A stretch of 64,000 nucleotides of DNA from Flavobacterium lacustre (GCF_027474525.2 NZ_CP114882.2:2604001-2668000); one strand, 5' to 3'. Shown: positions 35,069-44,766, counted from the stretch's first letter. Program-made: numbers and translations. Notes: generated by a model not told the origin, from the letters alone.

Positions 35069-36070
35069 ATGAAAATAGCTGTCGTAATTCTCAATTGGAA
35101 TGGAGTAAAATTGTTAGAACAGTTTTTACCTTCGATTATCCAATATTCACCCGAGGCAACAATTTATGTGGCGGATAATGCTTCTACGGATGCTTCTGTT
35201 TCGTATATTAATGCTCATTTCCCAACGGTAAAAATTGTTAAAAATGAGTCTAATTTTGGCTTTGCCGGAGGATATAATGAAGCTTTAAAGCACATTGATT
35301 CCGAAATTTATGCATTGGTTAATTCGGATATTGAAGTGACCGAAAATTGGTTGCAACCCATTATTAAAACTTTCGAAGCAGAACCAAAAACGGCTATTAT
35401 TCAGCCAAAAATATTAGATTTTAAAAACAAAGAATATTTTGAATATGCCGGAGCAGCTGGCGGATTTATTGATAAATATGGGTATCCGTATTGTCGTGGA
35501 CGTATTTTTGATACTTTGGAAAAAGATTTAGGGCAATACGATGATGATTGTGAAATATTCTGGGCTTCGGGTGCTTGTTTTTTTATCAGAAGTGCTGTTT
35601 ATAAAGAATTAAATGGTTTTGATGCAGACTTCTTTGCGCATCAGGAAGAAATTGATTTGTGTTGGCGGGCGTTCAATCAAGGACATACTATTAAATACAA
35701 TCCTAAATCGGTAGTTTATCATGTTGGCGGCGCTACTTTGCAACAAGGAAACCCAAGGAAGACGGAATTGAATTTTAGAAATTCTTTATTTATGTTGACC
35801 AAAAACTTGCCGAAAACCGTTTTATATCCTACTCTTTTTATTCGAATGGTTTTAGATGGTGTTGCAGGAATTAAATTTATATTTCAAGGAAATATAAAAC
35901 ATTTCTTTGCTATTCTAAAAGCTCATTTTTCATTTTACAGAGATTTTAATATACATTTCAAGAAAAGAGGAAAATTTCAACAGGAAAAATACTATAACAC
36001 TAAAAGCATCGTTTATCTTTACTTTGTTAAGAAAGTCAAGACTTTTAAGAATATTTTGACATTCATTTAA
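35069..36070 (+). CDS. Family 2 glycosyltransferase
   Basis: 333-residue GT-A enzyme. MKIAVVILNWNG, DNASTD (36-41), NFGFAGGYN and the DxD-like NSDIE (85-89) give the nucleotide-sugar-binding core, and HQEEIDLCWRAFNQG supplies the catalytic acidic region. The pattern resembles rhamnosyl and similar transferases for cell-surface glycans. The C-terminal 80 residues are basic and partly amphipathic, which suits membrane association. It lies 49 bases after the HsdR-N gene. Acceptor unknown. Confidence 0.9.
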   Translation: MKIAVVILNWNGVKLLEQFLPSIIQYSPEATIYVADNASTDASVSYINAHFPTVKIVKNESNFGFAGGYNEALKHIDSEIYALVNSDIEVTENWLQPIIKTFEAEPKTAIIQPKILDFKNKEYFEYAGAAGGFIDKYGYPYCRGRIFDTLEKDLGQYDDDCEIFWASGACFFIRSAVYKELNGFDADFFAHQEEIDLCWRAFNQGHTIKYNPKSVVYHVGGATLQQGNPRKTELNFRNSLFMLTKNLPKTVLYPTLFIRMVLDGVAGIKFIFQGNIKHFFAILKAHFSFYRDFNIHFKKRGKFQQEKYYNTKSIVYLYFVKKVKTFKNILTFI

Positions 36071-36082
36071 ATATTAAAAACC

Positions 36083-36090
36083 TAAATTTG
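36083..36090 (+). promoter_or_regulatory. -7 promoter element for the OmpA gene
   Basis: TAAATTTG, 29 bases upstream of the ATG at 36120; strong TAnnTTTG match. Confidence 0.6.
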
Positions 36091-36119
36091 TAGTTCACGT
36101 TTAATTAAAATTAATTTTT

Positions 36120-36953
36120 ATGAGAAAAATAGTAATTGCTTTATCAGTTCTAGCGCTACTAACTTCATGTGTTTCTAAAAAGAAATATACAGATCTGGAA
36201 GCCAGAAACAAAGAAACCCAAGATTTGTTAAACACTTGTACGGTTAAACTAAACTCTTGTTTGGAAGAAAAAGCAGCACTTTCCGCTACTGCTGCCACCT
36301 TAAAAGAACAAAATCAAGGTTTAATAAGTGTTTCAAAAGACATGACTATTTTGTCTACTAAAGGGGCTGAAAATATTGAGAAAGCATTAGAATCTATAAA
36401 AGAGAAAGATTTAAAAATCAGCAGAATGCAAGATGCGTTAACTAAAAAAGACAGTGTTACATTGGCTTTGGTTACAAGCTTAAAAAGTTCTGTTGGAATT
36501 TCAGATCCGGATATAGAAATCAATGTTGAAAAAGGAGTTGTTTTTATCTCTATTGCTGACAAATTATTGTTTAAAAGCGGTAGTTATGAAGTAACAGACA
36601 GAGCAAAAAGTGTTTTGGCTAAAGTGGCTAAAGTAGTAAACGACAAACCTGATTTTGAATGTATGGTTGAAGGACATACGGATAGCGTACCTTACAGAGG
36701 AACAGGAATTCTTCTTGACAACTGGGATTTGAGTGTAAAACGTTCGACTTCAATTATTCGTGTATTGACAGGAGATTTAGGTGTAAATCCAGCACAGTTG
36801 ATTGCTGCGGGAAGAAGCTCTTACATTCCTTTGGTAGCGAATGATTCTGCTGAAAACAAAGCTAGAAACAGAAGAACTCGTATTGTAGTTTTACCAAAAA
36901 TCGATCAGTTTTATGATATGATTGAAAAAGAAATGAAAAAACAAAAACAATAG
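36120..36953 (+). CDS. OmpA-family lipoprotein
   Basis: 277-residue lipoprotein: signal ending LLTSC with lipidated C17, then a heptad-rich coiled coil (about 22-118) and an OmpA C-terminal domain (about 130-270) with the peptidoglycan-binding pattern EGHTDSVPY, NWDLSVKRS and NKARNRRTRIVV. It is expected to link the outer membrane to peptidoglycan. It has its own promoter and a strong terminator, so a single-gene unit. Confidence 0.92.
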   Translation: MRKIVIALSVLALLTSCVSKKKYTDLEARNKETQDLLNTCTVKLNSCLEEKAALSATAATLKEQNQGLISVSKDMTILSTKGAENIEKALESIKEKDLKISRMQDALTKKDSVTLALVTSLKSSVGISDPDIEINVEKGVVFISIADKLLFKSGSYEVTDRAKSVLAKVAKVVNDKPDFECMVEGHTDSVPYRGTGILLDNWDLSVKRSTSIIRVLTGDLGVNPAQLIAAGRSSYIPLVANDSAENKARNRRTRIVVLPKIDQFYDMIEKEMKKQKQ

Positions 36954-36982
36954 GTTTTAAATTTCAAATTGTTATTTATACT

Positions 36983-37015
36983 AAAAAGCGTCTCGGTATT
37001 CGAGACGCTTTTTTT
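36983..37015 (+). terminator. Terminator after the OmpA lipoprotein gene
   Basis: AAAAAGCGTCTCG (36983-36995) pairs with CGAGACGCTTTTT (37001-37013), followed by more T. Confidence 0.93.
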
Positions 37016-37044
37016 GTGAATTTTAGTTTTATCGTTGTACAAAA

Positions 37045-37068
37045 AAAGCAGATCCAAAGACCTGCTTT
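37045..37068 (-). terminator. Hairpin facing the tsaC-type gene
   Basis: AAAGCAG (37045-37051) pairs with CTGCTTT (37062-37068). In the minus direction a T run follows. It lies about 160 bases past the stop at 37226, so it may end that transcript. Confidence 0.55.
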
Positions 37069-37225
37069 CATGTATTCCCAATTCTTTTATTAATAACCAA
37101 TTAAATATAAAATCAAGAATTACATTTGGTATATAGTGTTAAAAAAAAATACTATTCTTTATGATATTCCTGCTAAATTAATAAAATTAATGTTAATATA
37201 ACGAAAATCAAGAATTATTTTTAAT

Positions 37226-37846
37226 TTACAAGATTTCTAAAGTTCCTTTTCCCTCTCTTATAACAATTGGTTCATCTCCGGATAAATCAATAATAGTTGA
37301 ACCCATATTGTCACCATAACCACCATCAATAACCATGTCAACTTGATTTTGCCATTTCTCAAAAATGAGTTCAGGATCTGTGGTGTATTCAATCACATCA
37401 TCTTCATCTCGAATAGAAGTTGAAACAATAGGATTTCCCAATTGACGTACAATTTCTAATGCAATCGAATTATCAGGAACCCGAATTCCTACCGTTGTTT
37501 TCTTTTTAAATTCTTTCGGTAAATTATTATTTCCCGGTAAAATGAAAGTGTAAGGACCCGGCAAAGCTCTTTTTAGAATCTTAAAAGTAGCCGTATCAAT
37601 TTGTTTCACATAATCCGATAAATTGCTTAAATCGTGACAAATAAACGAAAAATTAGCCTTGTCTAATTTGACGCCTTTAATTTTGGCAATGCGTTCCAAT
37701 GCTTTGGTATTGGTAATATCACACCCCAAACCATAAACCGTATCGGTTGGATAAATAACTAATCCTCCATCTTTTAAAACCTTTACTACTTTTGCAATAG
37801 CAGCTTCATTGGGTTTGTCTTCGTATATTTTTATAAATTGTGCCAT
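37226..37846 (-). CDS. L-threonylcarbamoyladenylate synthase
   Basis: 206-residue YrdC/Sua5-family enzyme making threonylcarbamoyl-AMP from threonine, bicarbonate and ATP for t6A tRNA modification. IYPTDTVYGLGCDI (about 32-45), KGVKLDKANFSF and LPGPYTFILP are the family marks. The C-terminal Sua5 domain is absent, giving the short TsaC-like form. It supplies the pathway of tsaE at 12641. The 83 bases upstream separate it from the helicase gene on the same strand. Confidence 0.9.
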   Translation of the reverse strand: MAQFIKIYEDKPNEAAIAKVVKVLKDGGLVIYPTDTVYGLGCDITNTKALERIAKIKGVKLDKANFSFICHDLSNLSDYVKQIDTATFKILKRALPGPYTFILPGNNNLPKEFKKKTTVGIRVPDNSIALEIVRQLGNPIVSTSIRDEDDVIEYTTDPELIFEKWQNQVDMVIDGGYGDNMGSTIIDLSGDEPIVIREGKGTLEIL

Positions 37847-37928
37847 TTTTTTAGTTTAAAGTTTAAAATATTTAAGATTTAAAGCGCTGTTATCAGACCG
37901 ATTAGAACCTTAAATCTGAAACAAATTC

Positions 37929-40265
37929 TTAGCCAATTACATCCAGTTTTGCAAAGCGTAAAAGTAATTTCTTGATTCCGCCAACTTCAAAACGAATTTC
38001 GGCTTTTTTATCAGCTCCTACTCCTTCCAGATTAATGATTTCTCCTTTTCCAAAGCGTTCGTGCATTACGATATTTCCTGTAACTAATTTATTGTCAAAT
38101 AAATTTGCTCCGCTGGAAGATGCTCCGGAACCTGAAACAGGCTTCAGTTTTCGAATGTTTATATCCGATTTGGGTTCATTATCGGTAATGTGTTTTGGTG
38201 GTGTTCCACCTATTGGTTTTGCTAAACGCAATTTAGATTTATCTACATCACCAAAAATATCGCTGTCAATCATAGGTTTATAACGATAATTTGATTCTTC
38301 GGGAGTCAGATATTCCAAATATTGACCGTCAATTTCTTCAATAAAACGAGAAGCTTCGCTGTCCGTTAATTTTCCCCAACGATATCGGGATTGTGCATAA
38401 GTTAAATACGCTTGATGTTCCGCACGGGTCAAAGCGACATAAAACAAACGGCGTTCTTCTTCGAGTTCACTTCGAGTACTCATACTCATCGCACTTGGAA
38501 ACAAATCTTCTTCCATACCAACTACAAAAACATGAGGAAATTCAAGTCCTTTGGCTAAATGTATGGTCATTAATGCCACCCGATCTTCGTCGCTGGTATC
38601 TTTGTCTAAATCCGTAGCCAAAGCCACATCTTCCATAAACTCAGACAAAGCGCCACGAGCACCGTCAATTTCTTTTTGTCCTTCGGTAAAATCTTTGATA
38701 CCGTTTAACAATTCTTCAATATTCTGGATTTTAGCCATTCCTTCCGGAGTAGCATCCTTTTTTAATTCTTGTACTAAACCTGTTTTTTTAGCTACATGAT
38801 CGGTAATATAAAAGGCATCCTGATTTTCATTAATTACTTGAAAACTCTGAATCATCGTTACAAAATCGAGCAATTTTTGCTTGGTTCCTGAATTTAATTT
38901 CAAGTCTATTTTGTCAATATTTTGCATCACTTCCCATATGGAACGCTTGTAATGATTGGCAGCAATAGTCAGTTTTTCAACGGTTGTGTCTCCGATTCCA
39001 CGAGCCGGATAATTGATTACACGTACCAAAGCTTCTTCATCTTTTGGATTGATAACCAAACGTAAATAACACAAAACGTCTTTGATTTCTTTTCTTTGGT
39101 AAAAAGATAAACCACCATAAATCCGATACGGAATATCTCGTTTTCTCAACGCATCTTCCATGGCGCGTGATTGGGCATTGGTACGATACAAAATAGCAAA
39201 AGCACCATTATGCAATTGGTTTTGCATTTTTTGTTCAAAAATAGTGCTGGCAACAAAACGACCTTCTTCGGCATCGGTAAGGCTGCGATGCACTTTTATT
39301 TTTGGACCAAAATCATTGGCAGTCCAAACAATTTTATCGAGTTTGGTTTTGTTCTTATCAATAATCGTATTGGCGGCTTCCACAATGTTTTTTGTAGAAC
39401 GATAATTTTGCTCTAATCTAAAGGTTTTCACTCCTTCATAATCTTTCTGGAAATTCAGGATGTTGTTGATGTTGGCACCACGAAACGCATAAATACTTTG
39501 CGCATCATCTCCTACCACACAGATATTTTGAAATTTATCTGATAAAGCACGAACAATCAAATATTGGGAATGATTGGTATCTTGGTACTCATCAACCAAA
39601 ATATAGCGGAAACGATTCTGATATTTTGCTAAAACTTCCGGAAAACGAGTTAGTAATTCGTTGGTTTTTAAAAGTAAATCATCAAAATCCATTGCGCCGG
39701 CTTTGAAACATCGATCTACGTAATTTTGATAAATCTCACCCAATCGTGGTTTTTTGGACATTGCATCGGCTTCTTGTAATTCCGGATTATTGAAATAGGC
39801 TTTTACCGTTACCAAACTGTTTTTATAACTTGAAATTCGGCTTAAAACTTGTTTCGGTTTATAAACATCACGATCCAATTGCATTTCTTTTATAATCCCT
39901 GAAATACAACGCAAGGAATCCTGTGAATCATAAATCGTAAAATTCGAAGGATAACCCAAATGATCGGCTTCGGAACGTAATATTCGGGCAAAAACAGAGT
40001 GGAATGTTCCCATCCAAAGGTTTTTGGCTTCTCCGGAACCCACAATATCAGAGATTCTTTTTTTCATTTCTCGCGCTGCTTTATTGGTAAAAGTCAGCGA
40101 CAAAATACTAAACGAATCTACACCTTGACTCATCAAATACGCAATTCGTATGGTCAAAACCCTTGTTTTACCAGAACCCGCACCCGCAATAATAATCATG
40201 GGGCCGTCTTTTTGTAAAACGGGTTCGCGTTGTGCTTCGTTAAGTTGGTCTATATATTTTTGCAT
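37929..40265 (-). CDS. UvrD/PcrA-type DNA helicase
   Basis: 778-residue superfamily 1A helicase used in nucleotide excision repair and replication restart. It starts at the first helicase motif: QLNEAQREPV, Walker A AGAGSGKTR (27-35), ILVDEYQDTN, VGDDAQSIYAFRGA, LEQNYRSTKNI, VALMTIHLAKGLEFPHVFVVG and FYVALTRAEHQ are all present. The C-terminal PcrA-like KOW/SH3 tail (VMHERFGKGEIINLEG) favours PcrA. TATTTTTG (40285-40292, minus) sits 19 bases upstream. Confidence 0.94.
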   Translation of the reverse strand: MQKYIDQLNEAQREPVLQKDGPMIIIAGAGSGKTRVLTIRIAYLMSQGVDSFSILSLTFTNKAAREMKKRISDIVGSGEAKNLWMGTFHSVFARILRSEADHLGYPSNFTIYDSQDSLRCISGIIKEMQLDRDVYKPKQVLSRISSYKNSLVTVKAYFNNPELQEADAMSKKPRLGEIYQNYVDRCFKAGAMDFDDLLLKTNELLTRFPEVLAKYQNRFRYILVDEYQDTNHSQYLIVRALSDKFQNICVVGDDAQSIYAFRGANINNILNFQKDYEGVKTFRLEQNYRSTKNIVEAANTIIDKNKTKLDKIVWTANDFGPKIKVHRSLTDAEEGRFVASTIFEQKMQNQLHNGAFAILYRTNAQSRAMEDALRKRDIPYRIYGGLSFYQRKEIKDVLCYLRLVINPKDEEALVRVINYPARGIGDTTVEKLTIAANHYKRSIWEVMQNIDKIDLKLNSGTKQKLLDFVTMIQSFQVINENQDAFYITDHVAKKTGLVQELKKDATPEGMAKIQNIEELLNGIKDFTEGQKEIDGARGALSEFMEDVALATDLDKDTSDEDRVALMTIHLAKGLEFPHVFVVGMEEDLFPSAMSMSTRSELEEERRLFYVALTRAEHQAYLTYAQSRYRWGKLTDSEASRFIEEIDGQYLEYLTPEESNYRYKPMIDSDIFGDVDKSKLRLAKPIGGTPPKHITDNEPKSDINIRKLKPVSGSGASSSGANLFDNKLVTGNIVMHERFGKGEIINLEGVGADKKAEIRFEVGGIKKLLLRFAKLDVIG

Positions 40266-40284
40266 GAAAATTTTCTATTGAATG

Positions 40285-40292
40285 CAAAAATA
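40285..40292 (-). promoter_or_regulatory. -7 promoter element for the UvrD/PcrA gene
   Basis: TATTTTTG on the minus strand, 19 bases before the ATG at 40265; matches TAnnTTTG. Confidence 0.55.
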
Positions 40293-40369
40293 AGAATTTA
40301 AGAATTAGAAATTGTGTTTAAATGAGAATGAAAATCAGGTTCTATTTCTGATTAAGATTAATATCGTTT

Positions 40370-41137
40370 TTATTTAAAAAATACGTCGTAAGCAAAACGA
40401 ATCAGCGTACCAATAACCACAATCAAAAAGAAAATTCGAATAAAACTATTTCCTTTATTAATAGCTAATTTGGCGCCAAGCCAACCTCCAAAAGCATTAC
40501 TGAACGCCATAGGAATTGCAATGGCCCAAATGATTTTTCCTTTTAAAACGAACAAGCAAATTGAACCAAAATTAGTAGATAAATTAACCATTTTGGCATT
40601 TGCGGAAGCATGCAAAAAGTCAAATCCCATCAATGCAATGAAAGCCACAACCAAAAAACTTCCTGTTCCCGGTCCTATAAAACCATCGTAAAAACCAACA
40701 ATAAAACTAATTCCTACTGCATTTAGAATTTGAGTTCTTGCTGAAATTGTTTTTTCAACATGTTGCCCAAAATTTTTCTTCGCATAGGTATAAATCACTA
40801 AAAAAGAGAGTACAACAAGCAACAGTGGTTTCATGAAATCATTACTGACATAAGTTAAGACCGTTGATCCTAAAAATGCCGACGGAAAAGCCAATGCCAT
40901 CATTACACCCAGCAGTTTCCAATTCATTTCTACTTTTTTCAAGTATTGAAAAGCGGCAAATGAAGTACCACTGAAAGCTGGAATTTTCAATGTGCCAATA
41001 ACGGTTGAAACAGGTAAATTTGGTAATAAAATCAAGCCAACAGGAGTTTGAATCAATCCGCCTCCGCCAACAATTGCATCAATAAATCCTGCCGCAAAAG
41101 CCGCTATGCACAGTAAAATAAGAATGTAGTTTTCCAA
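40370..41137 (-). CDS. TSUP-family sulfite/anion permease
   Basis: 255-residue inner-membrane protein of the TauE/SafE (TSUP) family with about eight spans. The first carries AAFAAGFIDAIVGGGGLIQTP, the Gly-rich signature, and a second copy of the pattern SFIVGFYDGFIGPGTGSFLV occurs mid-protein, showing the internal duplication of this family. It probably exports or imports a sulfur-containing or small organic anion; the substrate is not set by the sequence. Confidence 0.9.
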   Translation of the reverse strand: MENYILILLCIAAFAAGFIDAIVGGGGLIQTPVGLILLPNLPVSTVIGTLKIPAFSGTSFAAFQYLKKVEMNWKLLGVMMALAFPSAFLGSTVLTYVSNDFMKPLLLVVLSFLVIYTYAKKNFGQHVEKTISARTQILNAVGISFIVGFYDGFIGPGTGSFLVVAFIALMGFDFLHASANAKMVNLSTNFGSICLFVLKGKIIWAIAIPMAFSNAFGGWLGAKLAINKGNSFIRIFFLIVVIGTLIRFAYDVFFK

Positions 41138-41212
41138 AAAATGATTATTTAAGTACTTAAAAATAGTTTGGTAAAATTAGAGTTCCCAAACAAATAATAC
41201 AATTAAAATGCC

Positions 41213-41242
41213 GTTGAATTCCAGTCAAAAAGTATATTTTTG
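41213..41242 (+). promoter_or_regulatory. Promoter of the 174-aa membrane-anchored gene
   Basis: TTG (41214-41216), 18 bases, then TATTTTTG (41235-41242). Its position makes the TTG at 41240 impossible as a start codon and supports the ATG at 41261. Confidence 0.65.
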
Positions 41243-41260
41243 TTCTTTAAATTTAAAAAA

Positions 41261-41782
41261 ATGGAATCGACCAAAATCATAGAAATTTTAGCTTATACTT
41301 TACCTTCTTTAATAACCGGAAGTGTTGCTTATTATTTATTCAATTTGTATTTTAAAGAACAACAAAATACCAGACGATGGTTGTTGCAAAAAGACGCTCA
41401 AAAAGACGCCTTGCCTTTGCGTTTACAAGCTTATGAACGTATGACTTTATTTTTAGAGCGCATTAGCTTGACTAAATTGCTAGTTCGAATCAGTCCAATT
41501 TCTATTGATAAAATGGATTATGGGAATTTAATTATTGAGCACATCGAACAAGAATTTGAGCACAATTTAACTCAACAAATTTACATGTCGGATGAATGCT
41601 GGTCTATTATTACGACGGCCAAAAATGCTACAATCCAAATGATTCGAAAAACAATTGTAACAGAAGAAATCAAGGATGCAGATGCTTTGCGTAACGTTCT
41701 TTTGAATGATTTATTAGACAAACAATCCCCTAGTAATGCGGCATTGGCATATATCAAGAATGAAGTGAGTCAAATGTGGTAA
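41261..41782 (+). CDS. Membrane-anchored protein of unknown function (flavobacterial)
   Basis: Start moved to the ATG at 41261, because a longer frame from TTG at 41240 overlaps the -7 promoter element. 173 residues: one N-terminal hydrophobic span (IIEILAYTLPSLITGSVAYYLFNLYF), then a mostly helical soluble domain with LRLQAYERMTLFLERISLTKLLVRI, HIEQEFEHNLTQQIYMSDECW and KNATIQMIR. I recognise it as a common flavobacterial protein but know no function. Confidence 0.75.
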   Translation: MESTKIIEILAYTLPSLITGSVAYYLFNLYFKEQQNTRRWLLQKDAQKDALPLRLQAYERMTLFLERISLTKLLVRISPISIDKMDYGNLIIEHIEQEFEHNLTQQIYMSDECWSIITTAKNATIQMIRKTIVTEEIKDADALRNVLLNDLLDKQSPSNAALAYIKNEVSQMW

Positions 41783-41802
41783 AACCAGATTTAATGCTAT
41801 AA

Positions 41803-43866
41803 TTATTCCTTCAACAATCGGTTCAGTTGAAATTGCTCTTTTTCATTCAAGTCCGGTAAAAGTCGTTCGAAAGAAATTCTCAGTATTGGTTTTTTCAATA
41901 AAATCCGAATATTGTCTCTTCCAAATTTAGAAAATTGCCACATGTGATGTGTTGTCGCATTGACCAAATTTTTCAAAACCATATCGTTGACTAAATTAAA
42001 AGCAATCAGTTTTTCTAAAGCATTTTGTCGCGTTGTAGCTTCATAATTTATAGACGAATAATGAATTAATTCTGCTATTAAGGATTCTTTATTAGTTGCA
42101 TAATTGGGTGTTGAAAGCGCTAATGAAAGCCACAATGTCCTTAGATTATAATCATTGAAACCAATCCAATCTTTCGACAAGTCTAAATAGTCAAAACTAT
42201 TTTCGGGAAAATTATTCCATAAATTATACAAAGCAATTTCTTGTGTTTGATACGATTTGTCGTTAAGTAATGTCTCGTATTGTTCCCTGAAATCAGCCGG
42301 AATTTGATTTAATGAACTTGCCACAGCTTGTCGGATTTGCCAATTATTTGTTGCTAAAGCTAATTCTAATAACTCTTTTTTAGCTTCAAATGTTTCGTTT
42401 TTTAATTGCAGAATAACAGCTTCTTTCACGGTATAATAGACATCAGACTGAAGTATTTTTTTTAAAAAAGCTTTCTTTTCTATCAAAGGTTTATTTTTCC
42501 ATTTATCAACTTCAAATTGAACTCTTATAGCTTTGTTTTTATTTAATAAATTATTCGCTTCTAATGTGTTAAAACTTGAATTCTCAAGCCATACTTTACT
42601 AAAAGCATCTAAATCATAATGAGATACTTTTCGTATTTCAGCTAAGAAATCCTGTGTATTTACGTTTTGAAATGAATGCTTTTTTAAATACATTTTAACG
42701 GCTTTTTTAAATGCTTTTTGCCCTATATTTTCTTGTAATACAAATAAGGCCCAAGCTCCTTTTTGATAAAAAGTCAAAGAGCTGGCTTTGGCATTCAAAA
42801 CAGGAATGGTATCAGTTCTGGAAGCAAATTTTAATTGTTGAGCCGATTCGTATAATTTAGCATAAAAGTAATCCTCTCCGTAAATTTCCTTTTCGGCAAG
42901 TAAGGCATAATAGGTAGCAAAACCTTCTTGTAACCAATGGTGTTTTCCGCTTTCGGCAGTTACCAAATTACCAAACCATTGGTGTGCCAATTCATGTGCG
43001 TTTACATTTGTATAACTTCGATCTTCAAAACCTACACTATCAACCACATAACGAGTGGTAAACAGTGTAGCCGAGGTGTTTTCCATTCCAGCATATAAAA
43101 AATCCCGAACGGGTACTTGCTTGTAGATTTCCCAAGGATATTTTACGCCTATTGCCGTCTCCAGAAAATCAAATATTTGCTTAGAATTGCGATATGTGTG
43201 TTCAAATTTCGATACCTCTTTAGGTTCTATATACAATTCTAAAGGAATTCCGGATTTTGATTTCTGAGAAATTTTATCATATTTTCCGATGGCTAACATC
43301 AATAAATAAGAACTCATGGGTTTTTGCATGCGGTAATTCCAAACGCAAAGCCCATATAATTCGGATTTAAATTGCAAAAGACCGTTTGAAATCACCTGAT
43401 AGTCTTTATTAAAAACAATATTCAAATTAAAAACAACCTTTTCATTTACATCATCAAAACTGGGAAACCAATGACTGGTGTATTTTCCTTGTCCTTGTGT
43501 CCAAATTTCCAGATTATTATTTTCTTCGGAACCTACAAAATACATCGTTTGTTTTGGCTTTGCCGAATATTCAAAAGTCAGTTTATTATTTCCTTTTTTA
43601 AACGGAAAAATCAATTGCAATTGTTTTGTGGTATTCAAAAAAGAGATGCTGTTACCGTTGACTTTTATATTCGAAAAAGTCATGTTTTGTGCATCTATTT
43701 TGATGGTATCAATGGGTTTTAAAACTTCAAAATCATAAATTACATCACCCGAAACCATTTTTTCTGTTGGATTGATGGCAATTTTACCCAAAACCGATTT
43801 AAAATCAACAAATTGAGTTTGTTGCGCAAAGGCGAATGTAGAAATAAATAGGAATAGGTATTTCAT
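41803..43866 (-). CDS. M1-family metalloaminopeptidase
   Basis: 687-residue exported gluzincin. Signal peptide at 1-14 or so (MKYLFLFISTFAFAQ). Zinc motif HELAH at H291-H295 with the third ligand E314 (WLQEGFATYY), and the exopeptidase motif GMENTS around 260-265. A C-terminal helical repeat domain extends to the end. Removes N-terminal residues from peptides, probably in the periplasm. It shares a short divergent promoter region with the Dph6-like gene. Confidence 0.92.
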   Translation of the reverse strand: MKYLFLFISTFAFAQQTQFVDFKSVLGKIAINPTEKMVSGDVIYDFEVLKPIDTIKIDAQNMTFSNIKVNGNSISFLNTTKQLQLIFPFKKGNNKLTFEYSAKPKQTMYFVGSEENNNLEIWTQGQGKYTSHWFPSFDDVNEKVVFNLNIVFNKDYQVISNGLLQFKSELYGLCVWNYRMQKPMSSYLLMLAIGKYDKISQKSKSGIPLELYIEPKEVSKFEHTYRNSKQIFDFLETAIGVKYPWEIYKQVPVRDFLYAGMENTSATLFTTRYVVDSVGFEDRSYTNVNAHELAHQWFGNLVTAESGKHHWLQEGFATYYALLAEKEIYGEDYFYAKLYESAQQLKFASRTDTIPVLNAKASSLTFYQKGAWALFVLQENIGQKAFKKAVKMYLKKHSFQNVNTQDFLAEIRKVSHYDLDAFSKVWLENSSFNTLEANNLLNKNKAIRVQFEVDKWKNKPLIEKKAFLKKILQSDVYYTVKEAVILQLKNETFEAKKELLELALATNNWQIRQAVASSLNQIPADFREQYETLLNDKSYQTQEIALYNLWNNFPENSFDYLDLSKDWIGFNDYNLRTLWLSLALSTPNYATNKESLIAELIHYSSINYEATTRQNALEKLIAFNLVNDMVLKNLVNATTHHMWQFSKFGRDNIRILLKKPILRISFERLLPDLNEKEQFQLNRLLKE

Positions 43867-43894
43867 TTAGGATTATGATTTAAACTGAAAAATT

Positions 43895-43902
43895 CAAAGT
43901 TA
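43895..43902 (-). promoter_or_regulatory. -7 element for the M1 peptidase gene
   Basis: TAACTTTG on the minus strand, 28 bases before the ATG at 43866. It is only 25 bases from the opposing -7 element at 43928. Confidence 0.5.
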
Positions 43903-43927
43903 CAAAGGTTTCCTAAACTAATGCGAC

Positions 43928-43935
43928 TAATTTTG
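43928..43935 (+). promoter_or_regulatory. -7 element for the Dph6-like gene
   Basis: TAATTTTG, 31 bases before the TTG start at 43967; the opposing element for the M1 peptidase is nearby. Confidence 0.5.
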
Positions 43936-43966
43936 TACGTTTACTTCCAGAAAAAATTAAATCTCA

Positions 43967-44704
43967 TTGAAAAAGAAAGCCCTATTTAACTGGAGCAGCG
44001 GAAAAGATTCTGCGCTGGCCTTATACAAAACGTTACAAAATCCTGAATTTGAAATTAGCTGCCTCTTAACCAGCGTAAACCAACAGTTTCAACGCATTTC
44101 GATGCACGGTGTTCGGGTCGGATTATTAGAACAACAAGCCAAAAGTATTGGATTGCCTTTAGAAATAATGCAAATTCCTGAAATGCCAACGATGGAAGTT
44201 TATGAAGCCGTAATGCGGGAAACTCTTTTGAAATTAAAAAATCAAGGGGTAACACATTCTGTTTTTGGCGATATTTTTCTCGAAGATTTAAGAAAATACA
44301 GGGAAGACAAATTAGCCGAAATCGGATTTGAAGGTGTTTTTCCGCTTTGGAAAATTCCAACACAAGATTTAATTCAAGAATTCATGAATTTGGGTTTTAA
44401 AACGATTGTGGTTTGCGTAAACGAACGCTTTTTGGATAAAAGTTTTGTGGGAAGAATTATAGATCAAGATTTTATAAATGACTTGCCAAAGAATGTTGAT
44501 GTCTGCGGTGAAAATGGTGAATTTCATACGTTTACTTTTGACGGTCCGATTTTTTCAAAACCAATCCAATTTGAGATTGGTGAAGTAGTGTATCGAAAAT
44601 ACGAAAGACCAAAAGAAGAGGATGCCTCTGATACGGCTTGTGATACCAGCGCTTCAGATGCGTTTGATTTTGGATTTTGGTATTGTGATTTGGTTGAAAA
44701 ATAA
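43967..44704 (+). CDS. Dph6-related ATP pyrophosphatase
   Basis: 245-residue N-type ATP pyrophosphatase: the P-loop SSGKDSALAL is at 10-19, followed by ISMHGVRVGLLEQQAKSIGLPLE and HSVFGDIFLEDLRKYREDKL, as in the diphthine-ammonia-ligase family. Bacteria lack diphthamide, so another substrate is likely. It appears to use a TTG start (43967): the only upstream in-frame alternatives are not ATG, and the next ATG is past the P-loop. The frame ends in a conserved-looking FDFGFWYCDLVEK. Confidence 0.87.
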   Translation: MKKKALFNWSSGKDSALALYKTLQNPEFEISCLLTSVNQQFQRISMHGVRVGLLEQQAKSIGLPLEIMQIPEMPTMEVYEAVMRETLLKLKNQGVTHSVFGDIFLEDLRKYREDKLAEIGFEGVFPLWKIPTQDLIQEFMNLGFKTIVVCVNERFLDKSFVGRIIDQDFINDLPKNVDVCGENGEFHTFTFDGPIFSKPIQFEIGEVVYRKYERPKEEDASDTACDTSASDAFDFGFWYCDLVEK

Positions 44705-44710
44705 ACACAT

Positions 44711-44755
44711 AAAAAAACTCCGAAATCAAAAAATTCGGAGTTTTTTTATTTTTGT
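44711..44755. terminator. Bidirectional terminator between the Dph6-like and aminopeptidase P genes
   Basis: AAAACTCCGAA and TTCGGAGTTTT arms with an AT-rich loop and flanking A and T runs, serving both convergent genes. Confidence 0.9.
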
Positions 44756-44766
44756 AAAAGACTGTA

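Noticed and set aside
41240..41260. Upstream TTG start for the 180-aa version of the membrane-anchored gene
   Set aside because: The TTG overlaps the -7 promoter element, so it would not be in the transcript.
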